Counted from the first letter of the stretch, positions 37,137 through 45,971 are shown. The stretch is 64,000 nt of DNA from Brevibacterium pigmentatum (GCF_011617465.1 NZ_CP050153.1:1984001-2048000); one strand, 5' to 3'. Numbers and translations are program-made. The notes: generated from the sequence alone by a model not told the origin.

Positions 37137-38342
37137 TCAGTTTCCGTCGGCGAGCCACGCCACGATGGATTCGGCGTCTTCGTCGAGCAGCGGCGGAGCA
37201 TCGTGAGCCGTGCGGGTGGTTTCGACCTCACCGGAGGCTCCGGCGTCGAAGAAGCGCAGGGGCGGTCCGGGCAGGTCGATGTCACCGAGCACCGGGTGGT
37301 CGACGGAGACCTTGAGCCCCTGGCTGAGCGCCTGGTCCCACTGGTAGACCTCGGGCAGGCTGCGGACCGTGCCGGACGGGATTCCCGCCTCGGTGAGCTT
37401 GGCCAGCAGATCGGCTGCGTCGAAGGCGGAGAAGCGGTCTTCGATGAGTTCGATGAGGGCGGGCCGGTTGGCCACACGGGAGGCGTTGTCGGCCAGTCCT
37501 TCGGCTGCGGGATCGATGTCGAAGGCGGCGCAGAACTTCTGCCACAGGTTCTCGTTGCCCACGGAGATCTGCACAGCTCCGTCGCGGCAGGTGAAGAGCC
37601 CGTACGGCGACAGCGACGGGTGGTGGTTGCCGCCGGGCTGCGGTTCCTGTCCGGCCACGGTCGCTCTTGTTCCCTGGAAGGCGTGGACGCCGACCATTCC
37701 GGCGATGAGCGAGGTGCGCACGACCTTGCCTTTGCCGGTCCGTTCGCGTTCGAGGAGCGCGGCCAGCACACCGTAGGAGCCGTAGATGCCGGCGAGCAGA
37801 TCGGCGATCGGCACTCCCACGCGCTGCATGTCATCGGGTCCGGAACCGGTCAGGGACATCAGTCCGGCTTCGCCCTGGGCGATCTGGTCGTAGCCGGCGC
37901 GGGAGGCTTCGGGGCCGTCGTGGCCGAAGCCGGTGATGGAGAGGATGACCAGGCGCGGGTTGATCTCCATGCAGCGGGCGGTGGAGAAGCCGAGGCGGTC
38001 GAGGACTCCGGAGCGGAAGTTCTCGATGAGCACATCGGCGCGGGCGATGAGTCCGGTCAGGGTGTCTTTGCCCGTCTCGGATTTGAGGTCGAGGGCGATG
38101 GATTCCTTGTTGCGGTTGCACGAGAAGAAGTAGGTGGCTTGAGGGTTGTCCTCGGGCCCGACGAAGGGAGGACCCCAAGACCGCGAATCGTCGCCCTTGC
38201 CGGGGTTCTCGACCTTGATCACTCGCGCGCCGAGGTCGCCGAACATCATTCCTGCATGGGGGCCGGCAAGTGCTCGGGAAAGGTCGACGACGGTATATCC
38301 GGTCAGGGGTCCTGCCGCAGTCTCGGGTGTCTCGTTCGCCAT
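37137..38342 (-). CDS. CaiB/BaiF (family III) CoA-transferase
   Basis: 401 aa. It moves CoA between a carboxylic acid and an acyl-CoA donor through an enzyme-linked aspartyl-CoA. Seen: N-terminal VVDLSRALAGPHAGMMFGDLGARVIKVENP, FFSCNRNKESIALDLK, DVLIENFRSGVLDRLG, and the catalytic Asp region SRAGYDQIAQGEAGLMSLTG; a C-terminal insert and linker follow. Substrates in the family range from oxalate to carnitine and bile acids, so none can be assigned. It is packed between a PH protein gene (2 nt) and AccDA (11 nt) inside the his run. Confidence 0.9.
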   Translation of the reverse strand: MANETPETAAGPLTGYTVVDLSRALAGPHAGMMFGDLGARVIKVENPGKGDDSRSWGPPFVGPEDNPQATYFFSCNRNKESIALDLKSETGKDTLTGLIARADVLIENFRSGVLDRLGFSTARCMEINPRLVILSITGFGHDGPEASRAGYDQIAQGEAGLMSLTGSGPDDMQRVGVPIADLLAGIYGSYGVLAALLERERTGKGKVVRTSLIAGMVGVHAFQGTRATVAGQEPQPGGNHHPSLSPYGLFTCRDGAVQISVGNENLWQKFCAAFDIDPAAEGLADNASRVANRPALIELIEDRFSAFDAADLLAKLTEAGIPSGTVRSLPEVYQWDQALSQGLKVSVDHPVLGDIDLPGPPLRFFDAGASGEVETTRTAHDAPPLLDEDAESIVAWLADGN

Positions 38343-38344
38343 TC

Positions 38345-38806
38345 CTAGTCCTCCTTGAAGTGGGTGCGTCTGCTGACGAGCATACGCAATCGTGCGACCT
38401 CCGCATGGGCGCGGCGACCGTCTGCATGCTGGATCGCCATCACCGCGTAGGTGGTGCCGTCGGTGAGGTCCAGCAGGGGCCAGGGGTCATCGCCCTCGGG
38501 TGAGAACGTCACCCCGAGGATCTGTCCCCAGTCGAACCGTCGGGTGCGCACCATGTTCTTGACCACCAGGCCCTCTGCGGTGGGTCGAGCGTGTATGTCG
38601 GAGATGCGCAGCAGGGCGGCTCCGAAGAGAATCCCCAACAGGTTCATCCATATCATGTCGAGCACTGTCCACGGTTCCCAGTCCACGACGAACAGCGCCA
38701 CGGACAGGATCGCGAACCCCGTGGTCACGGCAATGGAGCCGACGATGCTGATGATGCGCACCTGCCGGGGCCGGAACACGGCGAGTTCAGATTCGGCAGG
38801 CGCCAA
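38345..38806 (-). CDS. PH-domain (bPH) membrane protein
   Basis: 153 aa. Two hydrophobic helices (~18-40 and ~48-68) are followed by a soluble bacterial PH-like domain (IHARPTAEGLVVKNM, FDWGQILGVTFSPEGDDPW). Such proteins often follow hisG in actinomycetes; their function is unknown. The start is probably TTG at 38806, with GGTGA seven nt upstream, overlapping hisG by 20 nt; a GTG at 38779 is the alternative. It ends 2 nt before the CoA-transferase start. Confidence 0.75.
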   Translation of the reverse strand: MAPAESELAVFRPRQVRIISIVGSIAVTTGFAILSVALFVVDWEPWTVLDMIWMNLLGILFGAALLRISDIHARPTAEGLVVKNMVRTRRFDWGQILGVTFSPEGDDPWPLLDLTDGTTYAVMAIQHADGRRAHAEVARLRMLVSRRTHFKED

Positions 38807-39626
38807 TGTTCGTCACCAGGATCGCACGCGCCCCGACTCCGTAGAGTCGGTCCATGACGTTGTTGACTTCCTTCGCTTCGACCATGACCCGCACTGCGAC
38901 CCATCCGGTCTCCTGCAGAGGGGACACAGTCGGGGATTCGAGGCCGGGGGTCAGCGAGATCGCTTCGGGCACCAGCCGCTGTTCGATGTTGTAGTCGACG
39001 AGCACGTACTGGCGGGCGACCATGACCGATTCGAGGCGGCGTTTGAGCACGCCGATGCGGGATTCGGCTCCGGCGCGCTGGATGAGCACACCTTCGGATT
39101 CGAGCAGCGGCTCGCCGAAGGTCTCGAGTCCCGCGGCGCGCAGAGTAGAGCCGGTTTCGACGACATCGGCGATGGCATCGGCGACTCCGAGCTGGATGGA
39201 GACCTCGATCGCACCGTCGAGCTGCACGGTCGTCGCGGCGATGCCGCGTCGCTGCAGGTCGGCGTCGACGAGGTTCGGGAAGCTCGTGGCGATGCGCGCA
39301 CCGGCCAGCTGGTCGGGCGAGGTGAAGGAGCCGACGGTGCCGGCGTAGAAGAAGCGGGAGGCGCCGAATCCGAGTCCGAGCACCTCTTGGGCTTCGGCCT
39401 GTGACTCGAGCAGGAGGTCGCGGCCGGTGATCCCGGCGTCGAGGATGCCGGATCCGACGTAGATGGCGATGTCGCGGGGACGCAGGTAGAAGAATTCGAC
39501 TCCGTTGACTTCGTCCTGATGGACCAGTGTCTTGGTTCCGCGTCGAGTGGAGTATCCGGCCTCGCTGAGCATATCGGAGGCGGCTTCGGACAGTGCGCCC
39601 TTGTTGGGCACGGCTACACGCAGCAT
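38787..39626 (-). CDS. hisG: ATP phosphoribosyltransferase (long form)
   Basis: 279 aa. First step of histidine synthesis, joining ATP and PRPP. Seen: N-terminal MLRVAVPNKGALSE, IYVGSGILDAGITGRDLL, the PRPP-binding AIADVVETGSTLRAAGLE, and a C-terminal ACT-like regulatory domain (GWVAVRVMVEAKEVNNVMDRL, ending TNIGACRI) for feedback by histidine. ATG at 39626 has AAAGGGAACCC upstream. It follows hisE by 53 nt. Confidence 0.96.
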   Translation of the reverse strand: MLRVAVPNKGALSEAASDMLSEAGYSTRRGTKTLVHQDEVNGVEFFYLRPRDIAIYVGSGILDAGITGRDLLLESQAEAQEVLGLGFGASRFFYAGTVGSFTSPDQLAGARIATSFPNLVDADLQRRGIAATTVQLDGAIEVSIQLGVADAIADVVETGSTLRAAGLETFGEPLLESEGVLIQRAGAESRIGVLKRRLESVMVARQYVLVDYNIEQRLVPEAISLTPGLESPTVSPLQETGWVAVRVMVEAKEVNNVMDRLYGVGARAILVTNIGACRI

Positions 39627-39679
39627 GGGTTCCCTTTGGAGTTCGATGGCGACGGGTCGGTCAGGTTCGTGAAAGGCGC

Positions 39680-39943
39680 TTACAGGTGGGTGTTGACGTC
39701 GTCGAGGGTCAGCCCCTTGGCGATCATCATTACCTGCACGTGGTAGAGCAGCTGCGAGATCTCCTCGGCGAGCTCTTCCTTGGTTTCGTATTCGGCGGCC
39801 ATCCACACTTCGGCGGCCTCTTCCACGACCTTCTTGCCGATCGCATGGACTCCGGCGTCGAGTTCGGCCACGGTCTTCGAACCGGCCGGTCGATCGAGGG
39901 ATTTCTGCTGGAGTTCGGCGTAGAGAGTCTCAAAGGTCTTCAC
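39680..39943 (-). CDS. hisE: Phosphoribosyl-ATP pyrophosphatase
   Basis: 87 aa MazG-like all-alpha enzyme. It removes pyrophosphate from phosphoribosyl-ATP. Seen: [20 protein letters not shown] and [14 protein letters not shown], with the metal-binding E-x-x-E and E-x-x-D-like acids, and the C-terminal [14 protein letters not shown] at 39943 lies 6 nt after TAGGCT. The GGAGAA in between is too close for a standard ribosome binding site, so the transcript is probably leaderless. This is the likely first gene of the long his-trp run. Confidence 0.95.
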   Translation of the reverse strand: MKTFETLYAELQQKSLDRPAGSKTVAELDAGVHAIGKKVVEEAAEVWMAAEYETKEELAEEISQLLYHVQVMMIAKGLTLDDVNTHL

Positions 39944-39949
39944 TTCTCC

Positions 39950-39955
39950 AGCCTA
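39950..39955 (-). promoter_or_regulatory. -10 box for hisE and the his-trp run
   Basis: TAGGCT on the minus strand, 6 nt before the hisE GTG. The ~86 bp between it and the pnuC-like stop shows no other clear signal. Confidence 0.5.
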
Positions 39956-40041
39956 ATGCATGCCTCTCAACCGCAGCATTCGGGGTCTCATGTTCCAGAA
40001 CACCGCAGGCAGGCAGTCCCCGGCCGCGCGGTCGGCGCCGC

Positions 40042-40707
40042 TCAGTCCTCGGGATCGCGGCCGATGTCGGTGGCCGGACGGTGCGGTGCCGAGATCGTCT
40101 GGCGGGAGCGCTTCGACCAGTCGATGAGTCCGAGGATGACCATGACGAGGAAGAACAGGTACACGGCGCCGGAGAAGACGAGTCCCCCGGAGATCGCCAG
40201 CGGGATGCCGACGAGGTCGACTGCGAGCCAGACGAACCAGAATTCGACGATCGCCCGGCCCTGGGCGTACATGGCCACGATCGAGCCGATGAAGATGTAC
40301 GCGTCGGGGTATGGGTTCCAGGACCATCCGCCCAGGGCGAGGACCCAGCCGAAGATTCCGGTGCCGATGACGAGAGCCGCGAGGAGGATCGCCCGTTCCT
40401 TCCACGTGGCCCAGCGGACGAGGACTTCACCGGAGGCGGCCTTGGACTTCTTCCACTGAGTCCACCCCCAGATCGCGGCGACGATGATGACGACCTGTCG
40501 GGAGGCGTTGCCCCCGAGGCCGGCGGAGATGCTGGCGGAGAAGAGCAGGATGGAGCCGAGGATCTGCACCGGCCAGGACAGGATGTTCCGCCGCAGCGCG
40601 AGGACGACCGTGGCCAGGGCACAGATGTTGCCGAACAGGTCGGAGTACGGCACGGGTTTGCCCAGCAGTTCGAATGCCGGGGTGTTCAACCAGGCGAACA
40701 GGTCCAT
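40042..40707 (-). CDS. PnuC-family vitamin transporter (nicotinamide riboside or riboflavin)
   Basis: 221 aa with about seven hydrophobic segments. Seen: SWPVQILGSILLF, ASRQVVIIVAAIWGWTQWKK, and the late PnuC-type stretch IVEFWFVWLAVDLVGIPL. PnuC proteins carry nicotinamide riboside; the actinobacterial homologue RibM carries riboflavin. There is no FMN riboswitch upstream, and the neighbours (rpe) do not settle the substrate. ATG at 40707 has GAGAG upstream and lies 49 nt after the rpe stop. Confidence 0.82.
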   Translation of the reverse strand: MDLFAWLNTPAFELLGKPVPYSDLFGNICALATVVLALRRNILSWPVQILGSILLFSASISAGLGGNASRQVVIIVAAIWGWTQWKKSKAASGEVLVRWATWKERAILLAALVIGTGIFGWVLALGGWSWNPYPDAYIFIGSIVAMYAQGRAIVEFWFVWLAVDLVGIPLAISGGLVFSGAVYLFFLVMVILGLIDWSKRSRQTISAPHRPATDIGRDPED

Positions 40708-40756
40708 CGCAGGCTCTCTTCAGGTATGGGCCGCTGAGTCATCCGGCCCGGATCGG

Positions 40757-41419
40757 TCAGTGGGTGTGAGCGGCGGCGAGGGTGCGCAGCTCGCTGATGG
40801 CCGCTGCTGCGTCCTCGGCACCGTAGACGGCGGAGCCGGCCACGAGGACGTCGGCGCCGGCGTCGACCACGCGGTCGATCGTCGGTGCGGAGACTCCCCC
40901 GTCGACCTGCAGTTTGATCTCGAGTCCGGCGGCGGAGATCGCTTCACGTGTGCGGCGGATCTTCGGCAAGCACACGTCGAGGAACTTCTGACCGCCGAAT
41001 CCGGGTTCGACGGTCATGATGAGAATCTGGTCGAACTCGCCGAGGAGGTCGATGAAGGGTTCGATCGGGGTGGCCGGTTTGAGCGCGAGACTCGCCTTGG
41101 CTCCGAGGCGGCGCAGCTCCCGGGCCAGGCGGACTGGGGCGGCGGCCGCCTCGGCGTGGAAGGTCACGGAGGCGCAGCCGATCTCCGCGTACACGGGAGC
41201 ATTGCGATCGGCGTCGGCGATCATCAGGTGGGCGTCGAGCGGGATCGGTGAGATCGCCTGGATGCGTTCGACGACGGGAGGGCCGAAGGTGAGGTTCGGG
41301 ACGAAGTGGTTGTCCATGACGTCGATATGGGCCATATCGGCGGTGCTGATCTTCTCGAGCTCACCGCGCAGGTCGGAGAAGTCCGAGGACAGGATGGAGG
41401 GGTTGATGTCGATGGACAT
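40757..41419 (-). CDS. rpe: Ribulose-phosphate 3-epimerase
   Basis: 220 aa TIM barrel converting ribulose 5-phosphate and xylulose 5-phosphate in the pentose phosphate pathway. Seen: [17 protein letters not shown], metal ligands in [17 protein letters not shown] and [18 protein letters not shown] with the catalytic Asp/Met region, and [12 protein letters not shown]. It starts 3 nt after the rsmB stop. Confidence 0.97.
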   Translation of the reverse strand: MSIDINPSILSSDFSDLRGELEKISTADMAHIDVMDNHFVPNLTFGPPVVERIQAISPIPLDAHLMIADADRNAPVYAEIGCASVTFHAEAAAAPVRLARELRRLGAKASLALKPATPIEPFIDLLGEFDQILIMTVEPGFGGQKFLDVCLPKIRRTREAISAAGLEIKLQVDGGVSAPTIDRVVDAGADVLVAGSAVYGAEDAAAAISELRTLAAAHTH

Positions 41420-41422
41420 GGG

Positions 41423-42937
41423 TCATTTCGCCTTTCGGAGGAGGGCCAGGAACATTCCGTCGCTGTTGTGCAGGTGCGGCCAGAGCTGAGCGTATCGCCC
41501 GCCGTCCCGGGTCACCGAGGCGAACGATTCCGCCTCGGTGCCGGTGATCGCCGACAGCACGGTCGGGGTGTCGAGCACCTCGATATCCTGCGTCCCGGAC
41601 TTGGCGCGCAGGCGCAGGACTTCGTCGACGATGAGCACGGTCTCGGCATAGTGCGGCGAGCACGTCGAGTAGGCGACCACTCCCCCGGGTGCGCAGGCGT
41701 CGAGGGCTGCGGTCAGCAGTTCGCGCTGGAGTCCGGACAGGGCCGTGATGTCCTCGGGTCGTCGGCGGTAGCGGGCTTCGGGACGGCGGCGCAGGGCCCC
41801 GAGTCCGGAGCAGGGCACGTCGACGAGGATCTTCGAGTAGGGGCCGCGGGCGTCGCGTCCGTCGCGGAGGGCCGCGGTGACGTTGCTCAGTGCCTTCGTC
41901 GAATCGCGGACGAGGTCGACGCGGTGCTCGCTGGAGTCGAAGGCCTCGAGAGTCAACGCTTCGCCGGCGGCTGCGGCTCCGAGGACGGCGGCCTTGCCTC
42001 CGGGGCCGGCGCACAGGTCGGCCCAGGTTCCGGCGGGTGCGTCGACCTCGGCCAGGGCCAGGGCGACGAGAGCAGACCCCTCGTCCTGAACGCGGGCGCG
42101 CCCGTCGGCCACGGCCGCGACGTCCCGGGGCACCGCGGTGTCCAGGGTGACGCCGATCGGCGACAGCGGAGTCGGCTCCCCAGGCAGTTCGGTGCGGTCG
42201 ATGAGCCCGGGCAGGGCGGTCACACCGACCTTCGCCGGAGCATTGTCGGCGGCCAGCAGCGCTTCGAGTTCGGCGGCGTCGCGGCCGTGTCCCTTGAGCG
42301 CTTGCGTGAGTGCCCGGACGACCCATTCGGGATGGGAATGTTCGATCGCCAGTCGAGTCGACTCCGAGGTCTCAGCGGTCACCCGGTCGAGCCACACGTC
42401 CGGTTCGGCTTCCGAGATGCGGCGGAGCACGGCGTTGACGAACCCTGCGGTCTTCGCAGCCGAGCGTTTGACCACGGCCACGGTCTCGGACAGAGCCGCG
42501 TGGTTGGGCACCCGCATCGACAGCAGCTGGTGGGCGCCGAGGCGCATCGCGGCCAGGGGTTCGGGATCGATCTTGTCGATGGTGCGGGACGAGGCGATTT
42601 CGATGACCGCATCGTAGAACTTCTGCCGACGCAGGGCTCCGTAAGTGAGTTCGGTCGTGAAGGCCGCATCCTGGGCACCCATATGCGTGCGGGAGAGTTT
42701 GGCCGGCAGCAGCAGGTTCGCATAGGCGTCCTTCGTCGCCACATCGAGGAGGACTTCCCAGGCGATGCGCCGCGGCAAGTTCTTGCCCGTTCGTTCATCC
42801 TGCGGTGCTCCGCGTTCCTGACCTGTCCGGTCCCGATCGCCTCTGCCGCGGCCGTGGCCGCCGCGGCGGTCGGTGCCTCGGTGGCCGCCTCGGCCGCGGC
42901 TGCCGCCTCGGCGGTCTCTGTCTGCTGACTCAGCCAT
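41423..42937 (-). CDS. rsmB: 16S rRNA m5C967 methyltransferase RsmB type
   Basis: 504 aa. A basic Arg/Gly-rich N-terminus (~1-50), a NusB-like RNA-binding domain (~55-190, RRIAWEVLLDVATKDAYANL), then a SAM-dependent m5C methyltransferase domain. Seen: SAM site ADLCAGPGGKAAVLGAAA, DVPCSGLGALRRRPEARYR with the catalytic Cys, and GGVVAYSTCSPHYAET with the second Cys. ATG at 42937 has GAGGAA upstream, and fmt ends 5 nt before it. Confidence 0.94.
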   Translation of the reverse strand: MAESADRDRRGGSRGRGGHRGTDRRGGHGRGRGDRDRTGQERGAPQDERTGKNLPRRIAWEVLLDVATKDAYANLLLPAKLSRTHMGAQDAAFTTELTYGALRRQKFYDAVIEIASSRTIDKIDPEPLAAMRLGAHQLLSMRVPNHAALSETVAVVKRSAAKTAGFVNAVLRRISEAEPDVWLDRVTAETSESTRLAIEHSHPEWVVRALTQALKGHGRDAAELEALLAADNAPAKVGVTALPGLIDRTELPGEPTPLSPIGVTLDTAVPRDVAAVADGRARVQDEGSALVALALAEVDAPAGTWADLCAGPGGKAAVLGAAAAGEALTLEAFDSSEHRVDLVRDSTKALSNVTAALRDGRDARGPYSKILVDVPCSGLGALRRRPEARYRRRPEDITALSGLQRELLTAALDACAPGGVVAYSTCSPHYAETVLIVDEVLRLRAKSGTQDIEVLDTPTVLSAITGTEAESFASVTRDGGRYAQLWPHLHNSDGMFLALLRKAK

Positions 42938-42942
42938 GGCTC

Positions 42943-43875
42943 TTATGATTCCTCATCGGTATAGGGGTCGAAGGTCACGTCACCGCGGCCGCGCAGGAAG
43001 TCGGCCGCATTCATCCGGGGCTTGCCGAAAGGTTGGATCTCCTCGACACGGACCCAGCCGTCGCCGCAGCGCAGCACCGGCCGCTGCTGCCAGGTCGTCA
43101 GTTCGCCGACGGGGCCGGAGGCCGTCGCCTCGGGTGCGGGTATGAGCCCGAAGAGCTTCGTCCTCTTGCCGTCGAGTTCCACCCATGGCCCCGGTGCGGG
43201 ACTGGTTCCGCGGGCCCGGTTGATGACCTGGGCTGCGGGTGCCGACAGGTCGAGGTGGGCATCGTTGACGGTGATCTTCTCCGCGTGGCTGGACTCACCG
43301 GACTGCGGAGTCTCCACAGCGGTGCCCGCGGCCAGATCGTCGAAGGCAGCGACGAGTTCGGGAGCGCCTCTGCGCGCATAGTCCTCGAGTGCAGAACCGA
43401 CGTCGGGATGATCGAGCGGCAGTTCGAGTCGGCGCAGCACGGGGCCGGTGTCCATGCCCGTGTCGATGCGGAACACGCTGACTCCGCTGGTGATCTCGCC
43501 GTCGATGAGTGCGCGCTGGACGGGGGCGGCTCCGCGGTAGGCGGGCAGCAGGGAGAAGTGGAGGTTGAACCAGCCGAGGCGTGCGGTGGCCAGCGCGGCG
43601 GGTCCGGCAATAGCTCCGAAGGCGACGACTGCAACGGCGTCGACGGCGAGTTCCCGCAGCTGGGTGATGACATCGCCGCGGAGTCGACTGGCCTCGATTA
43701 CGGGCAGTCCGAGTTCGAGGGCGCGGGCCTTCACCGGTGACGGTGTGAGGACTCTTTTCCGCCCCACGGGTGCATCGGGTCGGGTGAGCACCGCACGGAT
43801 CCGATGGTCCGAATCGGCTAAGGCCTCGAGGGCGGGAACTGCGACATCAGGGGTGCCGGCGAAGACGATATCCAC
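42943..43875 (-). CDS. fmt: Methionyl-tRNA formyltransferase
   Basis: 310 aa. It formylates initiator Met-tRNA using 10-formyl-THF. Seen: N-terminal DIVFAGTPDVAVPALEAL, the insertion loop with TRPDAPVGRKRVLTPSPVK, the catalytic motif NLHFSLLPAYRGAAPVQRAL, and a C-terminal OB-like tRNA-binding domain. GTG at 43875 gives the standard N-terminus and lies 7 nt after TAGAAT, suggesting a leaderless message from an internal promoter. A GTG at 43908 overlaps the priA stop codon as GTGA and would add 11 residues. Both starts may be used. Confidence 0.95.
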   Translation of the reverse strand: MDIVFAGTPDVAVPALEALADSDHRIRAVLTRPDAPVGRKRVLTPSPVKARALELGLPVIEASRLRGDVITQLRELAVDAVAVVAFGAIAGPAALATARLGWFNLHFSLLPAYRGAAPVQRALIDGEITSGVSVFRIDTGMDTGPVLRRLELPLDHPDVGSALEDYARRGAPELVAAFDDLAAGTAVETPQSGESSHAEKITVNDAHLDLSAPAAQVINRARGTSPAPGPWVELDGKRTKLFGLIPAPEATASGPVGELTTWQQRPVLRCGDGWVRVEEIQPFGKPRMNAADFLRGRGDVTFDPYTDEES

Positions 43876-43882
43876 ACGGGGA

Positions 43883-43888
43883 ATTCTA
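43883..43888 (-). promoter_or_regulatory. -10 box of a possible internal fmt promoter
   Basis: TAGAAT on the minus strand, 7 nt before the fmt GTG at 43875 and just downstream of priA. No consensus -35 box is seen. Confidence 0.5.
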
Positions 43889-43904
43889 CTTGTTCGACCG
43901 TCAG

Positions 43905-45959
43905 TCACAGCGACCGGGGATCATCGATGCGCACTCGCACCTGTGGCTGCTTCTTCGCCGAGCGGGAGGCGATGATCTCGGCCGCTCTCGTTCCGACCCG
44001 GTCTCCGGCGGAGAACGGGTAGGCGCTGACGCTGCGCTGCCCGTCCTCGGCGTCTTCGCGCAGGAGCTCCTCGACTTCGCCGATCTCGCCGATCACCTCG
44101 TCGATGTCCGCACCGGCTCCCGTGAGTTCGATGATCCGTCGGTAGGGCGGGAAGCCGAGGACCTTTCGGTCGCTCAGCTGCCGTGACATGAACGTCGTCG
44201 GGTCGAAGGCGGTCAGGGTCTGCCGGATGAGTTCGTCTTCGTCGCCGAGGTAGACGACTCCGCCGTCATCGCGCGAGCGGACGAGGGAGGCGGCGCGCAG
44301 TCGACGGGCCACGCTTTCGTCGATCGAGCGCATCCACGGTCCCGGCCACAGCGAGTCCAGGAGGATCGCCGCGGCGTAGCCGCCGAGCACATAGGGTTCG
44401 GCCCCCGTCGTGGCCACCACGAGTCGCGGGGTCTCGTCGAGTGCGGTGGAGATGTGGTCGCCTCCGGATTCGACGATCTCGACGTCCGGCAGCGCTCGGG
44501 CGAGCTCTTCGACGGTGCGGGCCCGGCCGCGCACGATGGACCGCACCTGGTGCGAGCGGCACCGCAGGCAGCTGAAGGTCTCCGAGTGGTACCCGCAGGA
44601 TCGGCAGGCGAAGGGACCGACCTCCGACTGCGTGGTCAGCGTCGCCTGGCATTGGGGGCAGCGGGCGACTTCCTGGCAGCGGGCGCAGGCGAAGACCGGA
44701 TAGTAGCCGGACCGCGGCACCTGCACAAGCACGGGACCGGGCACTCCCCCGTCGCGGGGACGCGGGCGCAGGGCCGTGCGCATGATCTGCCAGGCCCGGC
44801 TGGGGATGCGCTGCCAGGCGAACGGGTCCCGGTCCTCGTCGGGGACGAAGACGACCGGGGCGGCATGCCGCCTGGCCGGGCCGACCGGTGTGACGTCGGC
44901 CAGCCACCCGATTTCGACGAGCCGCTGCACTTCGGCGCTGCGGTCGGTGGAGACGAAGAGCAGTTCGGTGTCCTCGATCGTCGACCGCAGCAGACAGACC
45001 TCCCGGGCGTGCGGGTACGGGGCGTGCTGATCGAGGAAGTTGAGGTTCGCGTCGTCGGTGCAGATGATGAGCCCGAGATCGGCGACGGGTGAGAAGGCGG
45101 CCGCTCGCGTGCCGATGGAGACTCTCGTGTGACCGAGCAGTCCGCGCAGCCAGGCCTGCCATCGCAGCTCCGGTGACTGGTCGGCGCTGAGCACCGAGAC
45201 CTCTGCGAGCCCGGCGTGGGTGAACGCCGCATGGAGCACGGCGAGTTCACGATGATCGGGTACGAGCCAGAGCACGGATCGGCCTGCGTCGAGGGTTGCC
45301 CGTGCGGCATCGAGTCCGGCGCGGATCCAGCTGAGACCCGGAGTCGACCCGGGAGTGCAGGCCAGAGCCCGGCGCCGAGGCGGTGCCGAGGGCTCGTCGG
45401 CCGTCGGCTCCTCCCCTGCCGCGAGAACCCACTCGCCGAGGCGGCCCAACAGCTGCGGATCATCCGCCGCACCGTCGTCCGGTCCTGCTATGGGGTTTTC
45501 GGTCTTCGCGTCGGCTGGATCGGCCGGTGTCCCGGACTTCTCCGCCTTGAGCACTGCCTTCTCCCCGCGGGCATGGCGCGGCGGGATGGCCAGGCGCAGC
45601 ACATCGGCGAGCGTGCCGCCGTAGCGACGCGCAACGGCTTCGCTCAGTGCGAGCAGATCCTCACTGAGCACCTGGATGGGTCCGCTGATGCGTTGGATCG
45701 TCGCCAACGGCCCGATGTGCTCCGAGGAATCTGCGCGTTCGAGCAGATAGCCGTCACGCAGCTTCCCTGCGAATTTCACCCGCACGCGCACACCGGGCAG
45801 GGCCGCCTCGGCGAGCTTCTCCGGGACCGCATAGTCGAAGGTCCGCGCCAGGTGCGGGACGGGATGGTCGATGAGCACACGGGCGACCGGATCGGTCGGG
45901 GCCAGGGGCACCTGGCCCTCAGCCGAGGTTCCGGTGTCGATCGGGAGGGGTTCGTCCAC
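43905..45959 (-). CDS. priA: Primosomal protein N' (PriA), helicase motifs degenerate
   Basis: 684 aa replication-restart protein. The N-terminal 3'-DNA-binding domain (VARVLIDHPVPHLARTFDYA, GVRVRVKFAGKLRDGYLLER) and the zinc module with eight Cys (CARCQEVARCPQCQA, CRSCGYHSETFSCLRC) are intact. The helicase core is not: the Walker A position reads CTPGSTPGLSW, with no GKT, and the DEAH position reads ICTDDANLNF. Loss of helicase motifs is a known feature of actinobacterial PriA, which presumably keeps a structural or recruiting role. The start is GTG at 45959, 12 nt after the metK stop. Confidence 0.93.
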   Translation of the reverse strand: MDEPLPIDTGTSAEGQVPLAPTDPVARVLIDHPVPHLARTFDYAVPEKLAEAALPGVRVRVKFAGKLRDGYLLERADSSEHIGPLATIQRISGPIQVLSEDLLALSEAVARRYGGTLADVLRLAIPPRHARGEKAVLKAEKSGTPADPADAKTENPIAGPDDGAADDPQLLGRLGEWVLAAGEEPTADEPSAPPRRRALACTPGSTPGLSWIRAGLDAARATLDAGRSVLWLVPDHRELAVLHAAFTHAGLAEVSVLSADQSPELRWQAWLRGLLGHTRVSIGTRAAAFSPVADLGLIICTDDANLNFLDQHAPYPHAREVCLLRSTIEDTELLFVSTDRSAEVQRLVEIGWLADVTPVGPARRHAAPVVFVPDEDRDPFAWQRIPSRAWQIMRTALRPRPRDGGVPGPVLVQVPRSGYYPVFACARCQEVARCPQCQATLTTQSEVGPFACRSCGYHSETFSCLRCRSHQVRSIVRGRARTVEELARALPDVEIVESGGDHISTALDETPRLVVATTGAEPYVLGGYAAAILLDSLWPGPWMRSIDESVARRLRAASLVRSRDDGGVVYLGDEDELIRQTLTAFDPTTFMSRQLSDRKVLGFPPYRRIIELTGAGADIDEVIGEIGEVEELLREDAEDGQRSVSAYPFSAGDRVGTRAAEIIASRSAKKQPQVRVRIDDPRSL

Positions 45960-45971
45960 GCCGACGGCAGA

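Noticed and set aside
40708..40756. A possible FMN riboswitch before the pnuC-like gene
   Set aside because: The gap from rpe is only 49 nt, and none of the conserved FMN-element blocks is present.
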